From positions 248,001 through 312,000 of the forward strand of contig CAJYYA010000016.1 of NCBI GenBank assembly GCA_913778905.1: a stretch of 64,000 nt of DNA. The letters are read 5' to 3'. The notes beneath the pieces are model-generated. The model made no database searches and was not told the DNA's origin. It was given only the letters and a program-made list of their open reading frames with translations. The translations under genes and the position numbers were made by a program. Each line of letters starts with the position of its first letter. Within the stretch, counting starts at the first letter, position 1. Below, one piece after another: positions 34,613 to 43,204 of the stretch. This DNA comes from an uncultured Naasia sp. (GTDB lineage: Bacteria > Actinomycetota > Actinomycetes > Actinomycetales > Microbacteriaceae).

Positions 34613-36130
34613 TCAACGCTGTCGCGCGCCTATCAGCGGCACGAACACCGCCTCCGTGAGCGGAGCCAGCGGCAGGAGCCGCGCCTGCGCTTCATCCACC
34701 CATACGGCTTCCTCGATTTCAGCGGCGACCTCGACGGCTCCGACGTCGGTGTCGGCCTCGAACGCATCGGCGACCACGTCATGGCCTCCCTCGTTCGCGG
34801 CAGCGGCTCGATGAGTGCCCAGAGGGCGGAGCCGGTCGAGGCCCAGCACCACGCCGACCTCCTCACCGACCTCGCGCACCGCGGCCTCGGCTGCAGTCTC
34901 CCCCGGCTCGGGTTTGCCGCCCGGCTGCATGAAGAGAGCGGATCCGCGCTTGCGGACCAAGAGAGCACGCCCATCGCTCGACCGCCTGAGCAGCACAGCG
35001 GAGACCCGCACGATCGGGCGCGCTGCGAGAGCCTCGAGCGCCCGGCGGTCCGGCTTGCCGCTCGCGAGCAGAGGGATCGACGGCAGGTGGATGACCCTGT
35101 CGGGCGCCGCCGCCCGACCGAGCTCGTCACGGATTCGCGCACGCAACGCCGCGAGCCCCGCTTCGTCGACCTCACGCGGAGCGACGACGACGGGTACCTC
35201 GCCCCAGCGTTCGTGCGGCGCGCGGACGACGACCGCGTCGGCGAGGTTCGGATCCGCACGCACGGCGGTTTCGACGAGCCCCAGCGAGACCTTCTCGCCA
35301 CCCGAGATGATGACATCGTCGAGTCGTCCGACCACCGTCAACCGGCCCTCGTCGTCGATTCGGGCGGAGTCGCCGGTCCGATACCAGCGGCCGGACCCGT
35401 CGGTGAGAAAGGTCCGTTCGGTGCGGTCCTCGTCCCCGAGGTACCCGTCGGCCAGCGACGGGGATTGGATGAGGAGCTCGCCGTCGTCCACCCGCAGGTG
35501 AACGCCTGCCAGCGGGACACCGTCGTAGACGCACCCTCCGGCGGTTTCTGAGGATCCGTAGGTCGAGACGACCCTCATCCCCAACTCGCGCGCCCGGTCC
35601 ATGAGCTGACGAGGGGCACGCTGCCCACCGACCAGGATGCCGACCGGCCTGGCGAGCACCGCAGCTCCTGCGGGGTCGACTTCCGCCGCCTCGACGAGTC
35701 GGGCGAGCTGAGCGGGGACGACCGACAGGGCCACCGGATCGCGCCCCGTGGAGGCGACGGCGTCGATCATCTGCGCGGCCGCGAAACCGGGGTCGAGGAC
35801 GATCGGCTCGGACTCGGACGCGATGCTTCGAACCAGAACCTGCAGGCCGGCGACGTAGTGGACGGGGAGTGCGAGCACCCATCGGCACGGTCCACCCAGG
35901 TAGGCCTGCGTCATGCCCGCCGACGCGAGCAGGGCGTCCGCCGACAGGGCGACGCGCTTGGGCGTGCCGGCACTGCCCGACGTCTCGATGACCGCGGCCA
36001 CTCCGCGGGGCACCTCGACGGGGGCCGCCTCCGGAACCGGCGCGCCGGGTGCGACGGGCAGCAGGGCGGGCCCCGTTCCGGACAGGGCCGCCCTCAACTC
36101 GACGAGCAGATCCGCCGGTCCGGCCGTCAT
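34613..36130 (-). CDS. menE: MenE-Nudix fusion: OSB-CoA ligase with Nudix domain
   Basis: Uninterrupted 505-residue ORF with two domains. Residues 1 to about 370 are a short adenylate-forming ligase: IETSGSAGTPKRVALSADAL (P-loop), STYGSSETAGGCVYDG, WYRTGDSARIDDEGRL, GRLDDVIISGGEKVSL and the catalytic Lys in LASGKPDRRAL. This is the size and motif set of MenE, which makes succinylbenzoyl-CoA. Residues 372-505 are a Nudix hydrolase with the full box GGKPEPGETAAEAAVREVGE followed by EVGV. The start ATG 36130 is 34 bp after menB. Usual MenE proteins lack the Nudix part. It might clean up a nucleotide by-product, or be an unrelated passenger. Confidence 0.88.
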   Translation of the reverse strand: MTAGPADLLVELRAALSGTGPALLPVAPGAPVPEAAPVEVPRGVAAVIETSGSAGTPKRVALSADALLASAGMTQAYLGGPCRWVLALPVHYVAGLQVLVRSIASESEPIVLDPGFAAAQMIDAVASTGRDPVALSVVPAQLARLVEAAEVDPAGAAVLARPVGILVGGQRAPRQLMDRARELGMRVVSTYGSSETAGGCVYDGVPLAGVHLRVDDGELLIQSPSLADGYLGDEDRTERTFLTDGSGRWYRTGDSARIDDEGRLTVVGRLDDVIISGGEKVSLGLVETAVRADPNLADAVVVRAPHERWGEVPVVVAPREVDEAGLAALRARIRDELGRAAAPDRVIHLPSIPLLASGKPDRRALEALAARPIVRVSAVLLRRSSDGRALLVRKRGSALFMQPGGKPEPGETAAEAAVREVGEEVGVVLGLDRLRPLGTHRAAAANEGGHDVVADAFEADTDVGAVEVAAEIEEAVWVDEAQARLLPLAPLTEAVFVPLIGARQR

Positions 36131-36164
36131 AGCGCGCAGTTCCCTCACGACACCGCCCGGCCGA

Positions 36165-37046
36165 TCAGTAGTGCCAGGGGTACGGCGACCAGTCGGGCTC
36201 GCGCTTCTCGAGGAACGAGTCGCGACCCTCGACGGCCTCGTCCGTGCCGTAGGCCAGGCGGGTGGCCTCACCGGCGAACACCTGCTGCCCGACAAGACCG
36301 TCGTCGACCGCGTTGAAGGCGAACTTCAGCATGCGGATCGCGGTCGGCGACTTCGACAGGATCTCGCGCGCCCAGTCGATCGCGGTGGCCTCGAGCTCGG
36401 CGTGCGGCACGACGGCGTTGACCGCCCCCATCTCCATCGCGCGCTGCGCGCTGTACTCGCGGGCGAGGAAGAAGACCTCCCGAGCGAACTTCTGGCCCAC
36501 CTGGCGGGCGAAGCCGGCGCTGCCGTAACCCGCATCGAACGATCCGACGTCGGCGTCGGTCTGCTTGAACTTCCCGTGCTCGGCACTCGCGATGCTCAGG
36601 TCGCACACGACGTGCAGCGAATGTCCGCCGCCGGCGGCCCAGCCGGGAACCACCGCGATGACGACCTTGGGCATGAAGCGGATGAGGCGCTGCACCTCGA
36701 GGATGTGGAGGCGCCCCGTGGCGACCTCACCCGACTCGTAGCGGTAGCCGTCGCGACCGCGGATCCGCTGGTCACCGCCGCTGCAGAACGCCCAGCCGCC
36801 GTCCTTCGGGCTCGGTCCGTTGCCGGTGAGCAGCACCACGCCGACCCGCGGGTTCTGGCGAGCATGGTCGAGCGCGCGGTGGAGCTCATCGACCGTGGAC
36901 GGGCGGAACGCGTTGCGCACCTCGGGCCGGTCGAACGCGATCCGCACGATGCGGTCGTCGTGGGAGCGGTGGTAGGTGATGTCCTCGCCATCCCACCCCT
37001 CGACCTCTGTCCATTGCGTCGGGTCGAAGATCTCGGAGACTGCCAT
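36165..37046 (-). CDS. menB: 1,4-dihydroxy-2-naphthoyl-CoA synthase
   Basis: Crotonase-family enzyme of 293 residues closing the second ring of the naphthoquinone. Family marks: ITYHRSHDDRIVRIAFDRPE, CSGGDQRIRGRDGY, the oxyanion-hole region VPGWAAGGGHSLHVVCDLSI, and the catalytic FDAGYGSAGFARQVG. The C-terminus WSPYPWHY is typical of MenB. It is transcribed divergently from menC and is followed by the menE fusion. Confidence 0.95.
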   Translation of the reverse strand: MAVSEIFDPTQWTEVEGWDGEDITYHRSHDDRIVRIAFDRPEVRNAFRPSTVDELHRALDHARQNPRVGVVLLTGNGPSPKDGGWAFCSGGDQRIRGRDGYRYESGEVATGRLHILEVQRLIRFMPKVVIAVVPGWAAGGGHSLHVVCDLSIASAEHGKFKQTDADVGSFDAGYGSAGFARQVGQKFAREVFFLAREYSAQRAMEMGAVNAVVPHAELEATAIDWAREILSKSPTAIRMLKFAFNAVDDGLVGQQVFAGEATRLAYGTDEAVEGRDSFLEKREPDWSPYPWHY

Positions 37047-37160
37047 GCGGCCAAGCCTAGGAGGTGGCCCCGACAGTCGACTCGACGTCTCCCCCGCCGC
37101 GGCTCGATCGGGTTGGAGGCGTTCGGTGCGTTCACCGGCGGACCGGGCCAGAATCGGCCT

Positions 37161-38144
37161 ATGCTCCCCGATCTCCGCGACCTCCTCGCCACCGCTCGCG
37201 TCGTCGACCTCCCGCTGAGCGTGCCCTTCCGCGGTATCACGACGCGTGAAGCGCTGCTCGTCGAAGGCCCGGAGGGGTGGAGCGAGTTCTCGCCGTTCGT
37301 CGGATACGACGATGCGGAGGCGTCCCGCTGGCTCGCCGGGTGCATCGACTTCGGGTGGTCTGCCGCGCCGACACCGTTGCGGTCGACGGTGAGGGTGAAT
37401 GCGACGGTGCCCGCCGTCGACGCGCGAGAGGTGGAGGCGGTCCTCGCCCGCTTCCCCGGCACCCGCACCGCCAAGGTCAAGGTCGCCCATGCCGGGTCGC
37501 GCCTCGCCGACGATGTCGCCCGTGTGGCCGAGGTGCGCCGACTGCTCGGCCCGGAGGGTCGCATCCGGATCGACGCCAACGGGGCCTGGAACCTGGACGA
37601 GGCCGAGCATGCCGTGCACGAGATGGCCGAGTTCGACCTCGAGTATCTCGAGCAGCCCTGCCCTGACGCGGAGGAGCTCCGGGAGCTCCGCCGCCGCATC
37701 AAATACCTGGGGATCGGCATCGCGGCCGACGAGGAGATCCGGAAGGCCGCTGACCCGGTAGGTGTCGACCTCGCGGGTCTCGCCGACGTCGTCGTGCTCA
37801 AGGCGCAGCCCCTCGGCGGGATCCGGGAAGGACTGCGGATCGCCGCGGCGCACGGCTTGCCGGCGGTCGTCTCCAGTGCGCTCGACACCTCTGTGGGCCT
37901 GTCGATGGGCGCCTTCCTCGCGGCGGCCGTCCCCGAACTCGACTACGACTGCGGCTTGGGGACCGGTGCGCTGCTCGCCGCAGACGTCACCGACTCACCG
38001 CTCCTGCCGGTCGACGGGGCCGTCGAGGTGCGCCGCGTCGAGGTGTCCCCCGCACTCCTCGACACCCATGCGGCGTCTCCCGAACGCACCGCCTGGTGGC
38101 TCGCCCGCCTCGAACGCTGCCACCGAGTGCTCGCCGAGGTGTAG
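37161..38144 (+). CDS. menC: o-Succinylbenzoate synthase
   Basis: Enolase-superfamily enzyme of 327 residues that dehydrates SHCHC to o-succinylbenzoate. The barrel motifs are AKVKVAHAG with the catalytic KxK lysine pair, RIDANGAWNLDEA, EYLEQPC (metal Glu), GIAADEEI (metal Asp/Glu) and VVLKAQPLGG with the second catalytic Lys. The ATG is at 37161. The 114-bp gap to menB must hold both divergent promoters. Confidence 0.93.
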   Translation: MLPDLRDLLATARVVDLPLSVPFRGITTREALLVEGPEGWSEFSPFVGYDDAEASRWLAGCIDFGWSAAPTPLRSTVRVNATVPAVDAREVEAVLARFPGTRTAKVKVAHAGSRLADDVARVAEVRRLLGPEGRIRIDANGAWNLDEAEHAVHEMAEFDLEYLEQPCPDAEELRELRRRIKYLGIGIAADEEIRKAADPVGVDLAGLADVVVLKAQPLGGIREGLRIAAAHGLPAVVSSALDTSVGLSMGAFLAAAVPELDYDCGLGTGALLAADVTDSPLLPVDGAVEVRRVEVSPALLDTHAASPERTAWWLARLERCHRVLAEV

Positions 38145-38184
38145 CGAAGCCTCGGGCCCTCTCGGTGCGCTTCGCTTACTCGAG

Positions 38185-38336
38185 GCATCTCGGTACGCGC
38201 TGGCGCGCTACTCGATGTCCGTGACGTTCGCTGGCCCTTCATTTCGCTGCGCTCAATGGGCGGGTGGGACTCCGGAGGTCGAGTAGCGCGCCAGCGCGTA
38301 CCGAGACCCGTCGAGTAGGCGCCCGCGCCGTACCGA
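38185..38336. repeat. Composite intergenic repeat (families E and F)
   Basis: Between convergent menC and ccsB. It contains CTCGGTACGCGCTGGCGCGC and the inverse GCGCGCCAGCGCGTACCGAG, a family F piece (CCCTTCATTTCGCTGCGCTC followed by AATGGGCGGG), and a GTCGAGTAGG...CGTACCGAGAC unit related to the repeat at 33-86. The long inverted arms allow a stem across about 120 bp. Confidence 0.7.
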
Positions 38337-38370
38337 GACGTACGAAGGGTAGGAAAGCCCTACGCCCCGA

Positions 38371-39363
38371 TCACAGCCCCGAGTAGGCGTGCAGACCCTT
38401 GAAGAAGACGTTCACGATGCCGAAGTTGAACAGCACGGCCGAGTAGCCGATGATCGCCAGCCACGCCGAGCGCGATCCTCGCCATCCCTTGGTCGCCCGC
38501 GCGTGGATGTATCCGGCGTAGATGACCCAGATGATGAAGGTCCAGACTTCCTTGGTGTCCCAGCCCCAGTAGCGCCCCCAGGCGTGCTCGGCCCAGATGG
38601 CTCCGGCGATGAGGGTGAAGGTCCAGAGGACGAAGCCCACGACGATGACGCGGTACGCCGAGTTCTCGAGCGCGGTGGCATTGGGAATGGCGCCGGGCAG
38701 CTTGAAGCGGGACAGTCCCGCCCCCCGTTCACGCCGTGCCTGCAGCAGCTGAGCGACCGACAGCGCGAAGCCGAGCGTGAAGAACGCGGTCGCGAGGATC
38801 GCGACGAGCACGTGGATGACCAGCCAGTACGACTGCAGAGCCGGCGGCAGCGGCACCACATCGACGCGGAACCCGACCGAGGTGATGCCGAGCATGACGA
38901 CGACGAGCCCGGTGACGATGGCGCCGAGGAAGCGCAGGTCGCGACGGAAGAGGGCGACGAGGAAGACGCCCATGATGATCAGGGTGCCGGTCATCGAGAA
39001 CTCGTACATGTTGGCCCACGGCACACGGGCGGCCGCGATGCCACGGAGCAGAACCGCGCCGAGCTGCAGCACGAAGCCGATGGCTGAGAAGACGACGCCG
39101 ACCTTGAGGCTCAGTCCCTCCTTGCGGAGGGGGACGCCGACATCGGAGTTATCGACCGAAGCAGGCCGCTCCATGGTCGTGACCGAGCCGGCCGTGGCGC
39201 GGCCTCGAGCGACGGCGATGCGCTCGGCGCCCGAGACGACGGAGTCGCCGACTGCTGCGGAACGGCGGGCCAGGTCGAGCGCGAACGAGACGAAGGCGAG
39301 AGCGTAGGCCCCCATCGCCGCGAACAGGAGCATCGCCGACAGCGAGTCGAGGTTTTCAGTCAC
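38371..39363 (-). CDS. ccsB: Cytochrome c biogenesis protein CcsB (CcsA family)
   Basis: Membrane subunit of System II cytochrome c maturation that handles and attaches heme outside the membrane, 330 residues. About eight hydrophobic helices; the heme-handling WWD-type motif is WAEHAWGRYWGWDTKEVWTF and external histidines occur at VIHVLVA and YIHARAT. A linker with a basic patch separates the first helix from the rest. It is the last gene of the five-gene operon, 9 bp after resB. Confidence 0.93.
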   Translation of the reverse strand: MTENLDSLSAMLLFAAMGAYALAFVSFALDLARRSAAVGDSVVSGAERIAVARGRATAGSVTTMERPASVDNSDVGVPLRKEGLSLKVGVVFSAIGFVLQLGAVLLRGIAAARVPWANMYEFSMTGTLIIMGVFLVALFRRDLRFLGAIVTGLVVVMLGITSVGFRVDVVPLPPALQSYWLVIHVLVAILATAFFTLGFALSVAQLLQARRERGAGLSRFKLPGAIPNATALENSAYRVIVVGFVLWTFTLIAGAIWAEHAWGRYWGWDTKEVWTFIIWVIYAGYIHARATKGWRGSRSAWLAIIGYSAVLFNFGIVNVFFKGLHAYSGL

Positions 39364-39372
39364 CGTCTAAGC

Positions 39373-41094
39373 CTAAAGCCGAGCGGACGGGCCGGAGCCG
39401 GTCGCGGCGCTATCCGACGAAGCGGGATCGGCGGGAGTCGGTGTCCCGTGGGCATCGGCGAGGTCGATGACAGCCTGGCCGAGCTGCGGATCGTCGCTTC
39501 GAGCGAGGCCCGCGTACTCGACGCGGAGCCCGCCGTCCTCGGCACCGACCACCTTGATCCACACCCGGCGCCGCGGCACGAAGAGCGAGGCGAGAAGGCC
39601 TGCGAGCAGCAGGATCGCGAAGACCAGGACCCAGTCGCGGGCCGGATCGTGATGGATCTCGAGGGAGGCGAAGCGGCTCACTCCGTCGAACGAGACCGTC
39701 CCCATGCCGTCGGGGATGTCGACCGTCTCACCGGGTCGGAGGACGAGACCCTTCGACGGGCTGTTGGGCCCGGCGATCTGGGTGAGGTCGCCGACGTCGA
39801 GCGAGTAGACCGACTTGGGCACGCCGGTGTCGAGTCCGAGATCGCCCGTGTAGGCGCTGAACGACACGACGGGGTCGCGGGCGTCGGGGAACGACGATGC
39901 GAGGGCTCCGCTGGAGAGCGTCGTCGCGGTCGGGTAGAAGAACCCGATCATGCCGAGTTGCTCGGGGAGGCCGTCCGGAACCTTCACCACGCCGATGGAG
40001 GTCAGCTGCGGGTCCTGCGGCAGGAACGGGATCGCTCCGGAGAAGACGACGTCGCCTTCCGGGTTGCGCACCGTGATGCGCGGCGCGTAACCGTTGCCGA
40101 GCAGGTAGACGTCCGTCCCGTCCTCGCGGAGGGGCTCGTTGACGCGGATCTGCGCGGGGCGCTGTGACCCGTCCGGCTCGGTCACCGTGAGAGAAGCGGT
40201 GTAGTCGAGGGGCGCACCCACAGCGTTCTGGTTCTGGTCCTCGTAGGAAACGTCGAGCTTGTCGAGACCCAGCCGATACGGCACGAGCGCCTCGTCGGTC
40301 ACGAGCCGACCGCGCGTGAACGAGTCGTATCCGCCGACGTAGTTGACGAAGGGTTCGCCTTCGACGACGACCTTCTGCCCGTTGTAGCCGAGCAATCCGC
40401 CGAGGGCGACCGCGATGAGCACGCCGATCAACGATCCGTGGAAGATCAGGTTGCCGGTCTCGCGCAGGTAGCCGCGTTCCGCGGAAATCGAGTTCCCGTA
40501 CCGCTCGGTGCGGTACCGCCTGCTCTTCAGCAGCTTCTCCGCGCGCGCGACGGCGGCCTCGGTGTCGTCGCCCTGGATCAGGCGCGTCTCGAAGTTCTCG
40601 AAGCGACCGAGGCGGGCGGGGGTGCGCGGCGGGCGGGCCTTCATGGCTCGCCAGTGGTGCGCGGTGCGCGGGAGGACGCACCCGATGAGGGAGACGAAGA
40701 GCAGCAGGTAGATGGCCGAGAACCACACCGAGGTGTAGACGTCGAAGCCCTGCAGCGCGTCGATGACGGGGAACAGGTCCGGATTGTCGGCCTGGTACTG
40801 GGTGACGCCATTGGGGTCGGACGAGCGCTGCGGCACGAGAGATCCGGGGACCGCTGCGATCGCGAGGAGCAGCAGGAGGAATAGAGCGGTCCGCATGCTC
40901 GTGAGCTGGCGCCAGGCGAACCGGAGCGTGCCGACGAACCCGAGCTTCGGGTTCTCGACCGACTCCTCGCCCGCGTCGAAGTGGTCGTCGGGCCGGCGCG
41001 TGCCGTCCGCGGACTTCGCACCCTTCGCGGGGGTGGGCCGGGAATGCGTCGACGGGCCGGACGCCGACGGGTCAGACGAGCGTGCCATAGTCAC
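39373..41094 (-). CDS. resB: Cytochrome c biogenesis protein ResB
   Basis: Partner of CcsB in heme delivery, 573 residues from GTG 41094 (ATG 41088 is equally possible). Layout: hydrophilic N-terminal tail, membrane helices (TALFLLLLLAIAAVPGSLVP; VWFSAIYLLLFVSLIGCVL; LIFHGSLIGVLIAVALGGLL), a large extracellular beta domain of about 270 residues, a last helix (WVLVFAILLLAGLLASLFVP) and a cytosolic tail rich in Ala/Asp/Ser. PQRSSDPNGVTQYQ and GNLIFHGSL are typical of ResB. The start overlaps the end of ccdA by 23 bases. Confidence 0.92.
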   Translation of the reverse strand: MTMARSSDPSASGPSTHSRPTPAKGAKSADGTRRPDDHFDAGEESVENPKLGFVGTLRFAWRQLTSMRTALFLLLLLAIAAVPGSLVPQRSSDPNGVTQYQADNPDLFPVIDALQGFDVYTSVWFSAIYLLLFVSLIGCVLPRTAHHWRAMKARPPRTPARLGRFENFETRLIQGDDTEAAVARAEKLLKSRRYRTERYGNSISAERGYLRETGNLIFHGSLIGVLIAVALGGLLGYNGQKVVVEGEPFVNYVGGYDSFTRGRLVTDEALVPYRLGLDKLDVSYEDQNQNAVGAPLDYTASLTVTEPDGSQRPAQIRVNEPLREDGTDVYLLGNGYAPRITVRNPEGDVVFSGAIPFLPQDPQLTSIGVVKVPDGLPEQLGMIGFFYPTATTLSSGALASSFPDARDPVVSFSAYTGDLGLDTGVPKSVYSLDVGDLTQIAGPNSPSKGLVLRPGETVDIPDGMGTVSFDGVSRFASLEIHHDPARDWVLVFAILLLAGLLASLFVPRRRVWIKVVGAEDGGLRVEYAGLARSDDPQLGQAVIDLADAHGTPTPADPASSDSAATGSGPSARL

Positions 41095-41824
41095 CGATCA
41101 CGAATCCGAGTTGCAGCATCCATTGGTTCCAGAGACCCGAGACCATCAGGATGCCGATGACGATGAGCACCGCACCGCCGACGATGTTGACGGCGCGGAT
41201 GTGGCGGCGCAGCCAGCCGACCGCACCCGCCGCCCAGCTGAGGCCGAGGGCGATGAGGACGAACGGGATTCCGAGGCCGAGCGCGTAGGCCAGGCCCAGA
41301 GCCGCTCCCTGCAGGGGGGATCCGCCACCGAAGCTCAGCGAGTAGATGGCCGCGAGGGTCGGCCCCATGCAGGGTGTCCAGCCGACGGCGAAGACGGCGC
41401 CGAGCAGCGGGGCACCGACGAGACCGGTGACCGGGCGCCACGACGGCTTGATGGTGCGCTGCATCGCACCGAATCGGCCGATGAACACGAGACCCATGAG
41501 GATGACGACGACCCCCGCGATACGCGTGATCAGGTCGCGCCATTGGATGAGCCAGAACCCGGCGGCACCGAATGCGATCCCGAAGCCGACGAAGACGATG
41601 GCGAACCCGAGGACGAAGAGCGCGGCGCCGAGGACGACGCGGCGCCGCTCCGCCGATCGCCGATCCGCGGCGTCACGGCCGTCCGTGAAACCGCCGACGT
41701 AGGCGAGGTAGCCGGGCACCAGCGGGAGTACGCACGGCGACGCGAACGAGACGAGACCCGCGAGCAGAGCGACCGGGATCGCCAGCAGGAGGGGTCCGCC
41801 TATCGCGCCGTCGATGCCCATCAC
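41072..41824 (-). CDS. ccdA: CcdA-type cytochrome c biogenesis protein
   Basis: Six-helix membrane protein of 249-250 residues that moves reducing equivalents across the membrane to the TlpA thioredoxin. The redox cysteines are in FASPCVLPLVPGYLAYVGG and VGWTPCMGPTLAA, the family fingerprint. The start is either GTG 41824 or ATG 41821; both touch the tlpA stop (TGATG), so the genes are coupled either way. Confidence 0.93.
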   Translation of the reverse strand: MMGIDGAIGGPLLLAIPVALLAGLVSFASPCVLPLVPGYLAYVGGFTDGRDAADRRSAERRRVVLGAALFVLGFAIVFVGFGIAFGAAGFWLIQWRDLITRIAGVVVILMGLVFIGRFGAMQRTIKPSWRPVTGLVGAPLLGAVFAVGWTPCMGPTLAAIYSLSFGGGSPLQGAALGLAYALGLGIPFVLIALGLSWAAGAVGWLRRHIRAVNIVGGAVLIVIGILMVSGLWNQWMLQLGFVIGDYGTLV

Positions 41825-42414
41825 TCGGTCTCGGCGGCGGTGTCGCGGATGAGGGTGGTCAGGATGGACGGCTCGAGCACGCGGCCGAGGATGCGCGCGG
41901 CCACCCGCCCCTGCTTGTCGAGGACGAGCGTGGTGGGCACGGCATTCGGGGGAATGCTGCTGCTGAAAGCGAGCTGCACGGCTGCGTTCTGGTAATCGAG
42001 GACCGACGGATAGGTGACGCCGAACTCGTCCTCGAACGACTTCGCGGTGCCGGCCTCGTCACGTGTGTTGACCCCGACGAACTGCACGTCGGCTCCCGAC
42101 GAGGTGGAGATGCTCTCGAGGTCGCGAGCTTCGGCGCGACAGGGCGGGCACTGCGCGTACCAGAAGTTGACCACCACGACCTTGCCGCGCTCATCGGCGC
42201 TCGAGAAGGTGTCGCCCTCGATGGTGGTGCCCTGGAAGTCGACGGCGGGCTTGCGATTGTCGGGAGTGAAGGTCTCGACGGTTCCGTCGCCGGCGATGTA
42301 GTCCTTGTTGCTGCCCTCGCGGTACTGGTCGGCCAGCGAGTCGCCGCCGCAGCCGGACAGGAGGAGGGCCAGGGCGACCGCGGCGGCCGCAGCCGCGCGT
42401 GCTCGGAACTTCAT
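41821..42414 (-). CDS. TlpA/ResA-like thioredoxin lipoprotein
   Basis: Extracytoplasmic thiol-disulfide reductant for apocytochrome c, 197 residues. The signal peptide carries a lipobox (ALLLSGCGG), so it is a lipoprotein on the outer face of the membrane. The thioredoxin-fold active site is NFWYAQCPPCRAEA (CPPC); the cis-Pro is in NAVPTTLVLD. It receives electrons from CcdA encoded downstream. The ATG at 42414 overlaps the phosphatase stop as ATGA. Confidence 0.92.
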   Translation of the reverse strand: MKFRARAAAAAAVALALLLSGCGGDSLADQYREGSNKDYIAGDGTVETFTPDNRKPAVDFQGTTIEGDTFSSADERGKVVVVNFWYAQCPPCRAEARDLESISTSSGADVQFVGVNTRDEAGTAKSFEDEFGVTYPSVLDYQNAAVQLAFSSSIPPNAVPTTLVLDKQGRVAARILGRVLEPSILTTLIRDTAAETE

Positions 42415-43052
42415 ACGGCTCCCTTGTCGACCGCGCTCGCGCCGAGACCGGCGGCGGGGTCGGCGTAATCGGTCTCGACGAACTTCTCGCCGTCGCGACG
42501 GATGGTCGTGATGCTGGACAGCGCGCACCGGCGCTTGCGCGGATCGTGGTGCAGCTTCGCTCCCGCGAGCTTGCGGTGCACCATCCAGATGGGCAGCTGG
42601 TGCGACACGATGACGATCTCGTCGGACTCGCTCGCGGCGTCATCGGCGTCAGTGATCGCGGCGAGCATGCGCGCGGCGATCTCGATGTAGGGCTCGCCCC
42701 AGCTCGGCTGGTAGGGATTGCGCAGCCACGGCCACGCTTCCGGACGGCTCAGAATGGCGGCTCCGCGCAACATGCGGGATCCCTCGAAACGGTTCCACGG
42801 CTCGATGACCCGCTCCTCCGTCTCGACGCGGAGGTCGAAGGCGGCGGCCCAGGGCGCAGCGGACTCGCGGGTGCGCTGCAACGGGGACGCGAGGAGGCGC
42901 GTGATGGGACGGCCCTCGAGCGAATCGGCGGCGGCGTGCGCCATGCGGACGCCGAGGTCGGAGAGCCCGAATCCCTCGATGCGGCCGTAGAGCACTCCGG
43001 TCGGGTTGTGCACCTCGCCGTGACGCACGAGATGGATGGCGCGGGCGGACAC
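42411..43052 (-). CDS. Histidine phosphatase family protein
   Basis: Phosphoglycerate-mutase-like protein of 213 residues. The catalytic RHG motif is HLVRHGEVHNPTGVLYG and the second histidine is in VIVSHQLPIW. It is the first gene of the cytochrome c biogenesis operon, a position it also holds in mycobacteria as I recall, but its substrate is unknown. Confidence 0.88.
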   Translation of the reverse strand: MSARAIHLVRHGEVHNPTGVLYGRIEGFGLSDLGVRMAHAAADSLEGRPITRLLASPLQRTRESAAPWAAAFDLRVETEERVIEPWNRFEGSRMLRGAAILSRPEAWPWLRNPYQPSWGEPYIEIAARMLAAITDADDAASESDEIVIVSHQLPIWMVHRKLAGAKLHHDPRKRRCALSSITTIRRDGEKFVETDYADPAAGLGASAVDKGAV

Positions 43053-43093
43053 CCTTGAAGTCTACGGGCTGTAGAACTCCCCCGGCCGGGCGC

Positions 43094-43183
43094 CCCTTCC
43101 CCCGCGACTGCGGAGTGTCGCGCCCATTGCGGGGTGTGGACCCCCTGCAGTCGGCGCGACACTCCGCAGTCGCGGGGGAAGGG
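43094..43183. repeat. 31-bp-arm perfect palindrome (family C)
   Basis: Arms beginning CCCTTCCCCCGCGACTGCGG and its exact reverse complement match over 31 bases without a mismatch, around a 28-base loop. Unlike the other elements it lies between divergent genes, ending 21 bp before the aspS start, so it is inside the aspS promoter/leader. The right end merges with the purine-rich GGGAGGGG that may be the aspS ribosome-binding site. Confidence 0.8.
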
Positions 43184-43204
43184 AGGGGAATAGGCTTGTC
43201 GACC

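Noticed and set aside
43055-43204. N-terminal extension of aspS in the track ORF
   Set aside because: Those 50 codons are the translated 31-bp palindrome and leader; the family starts at MTRTLIKHL.
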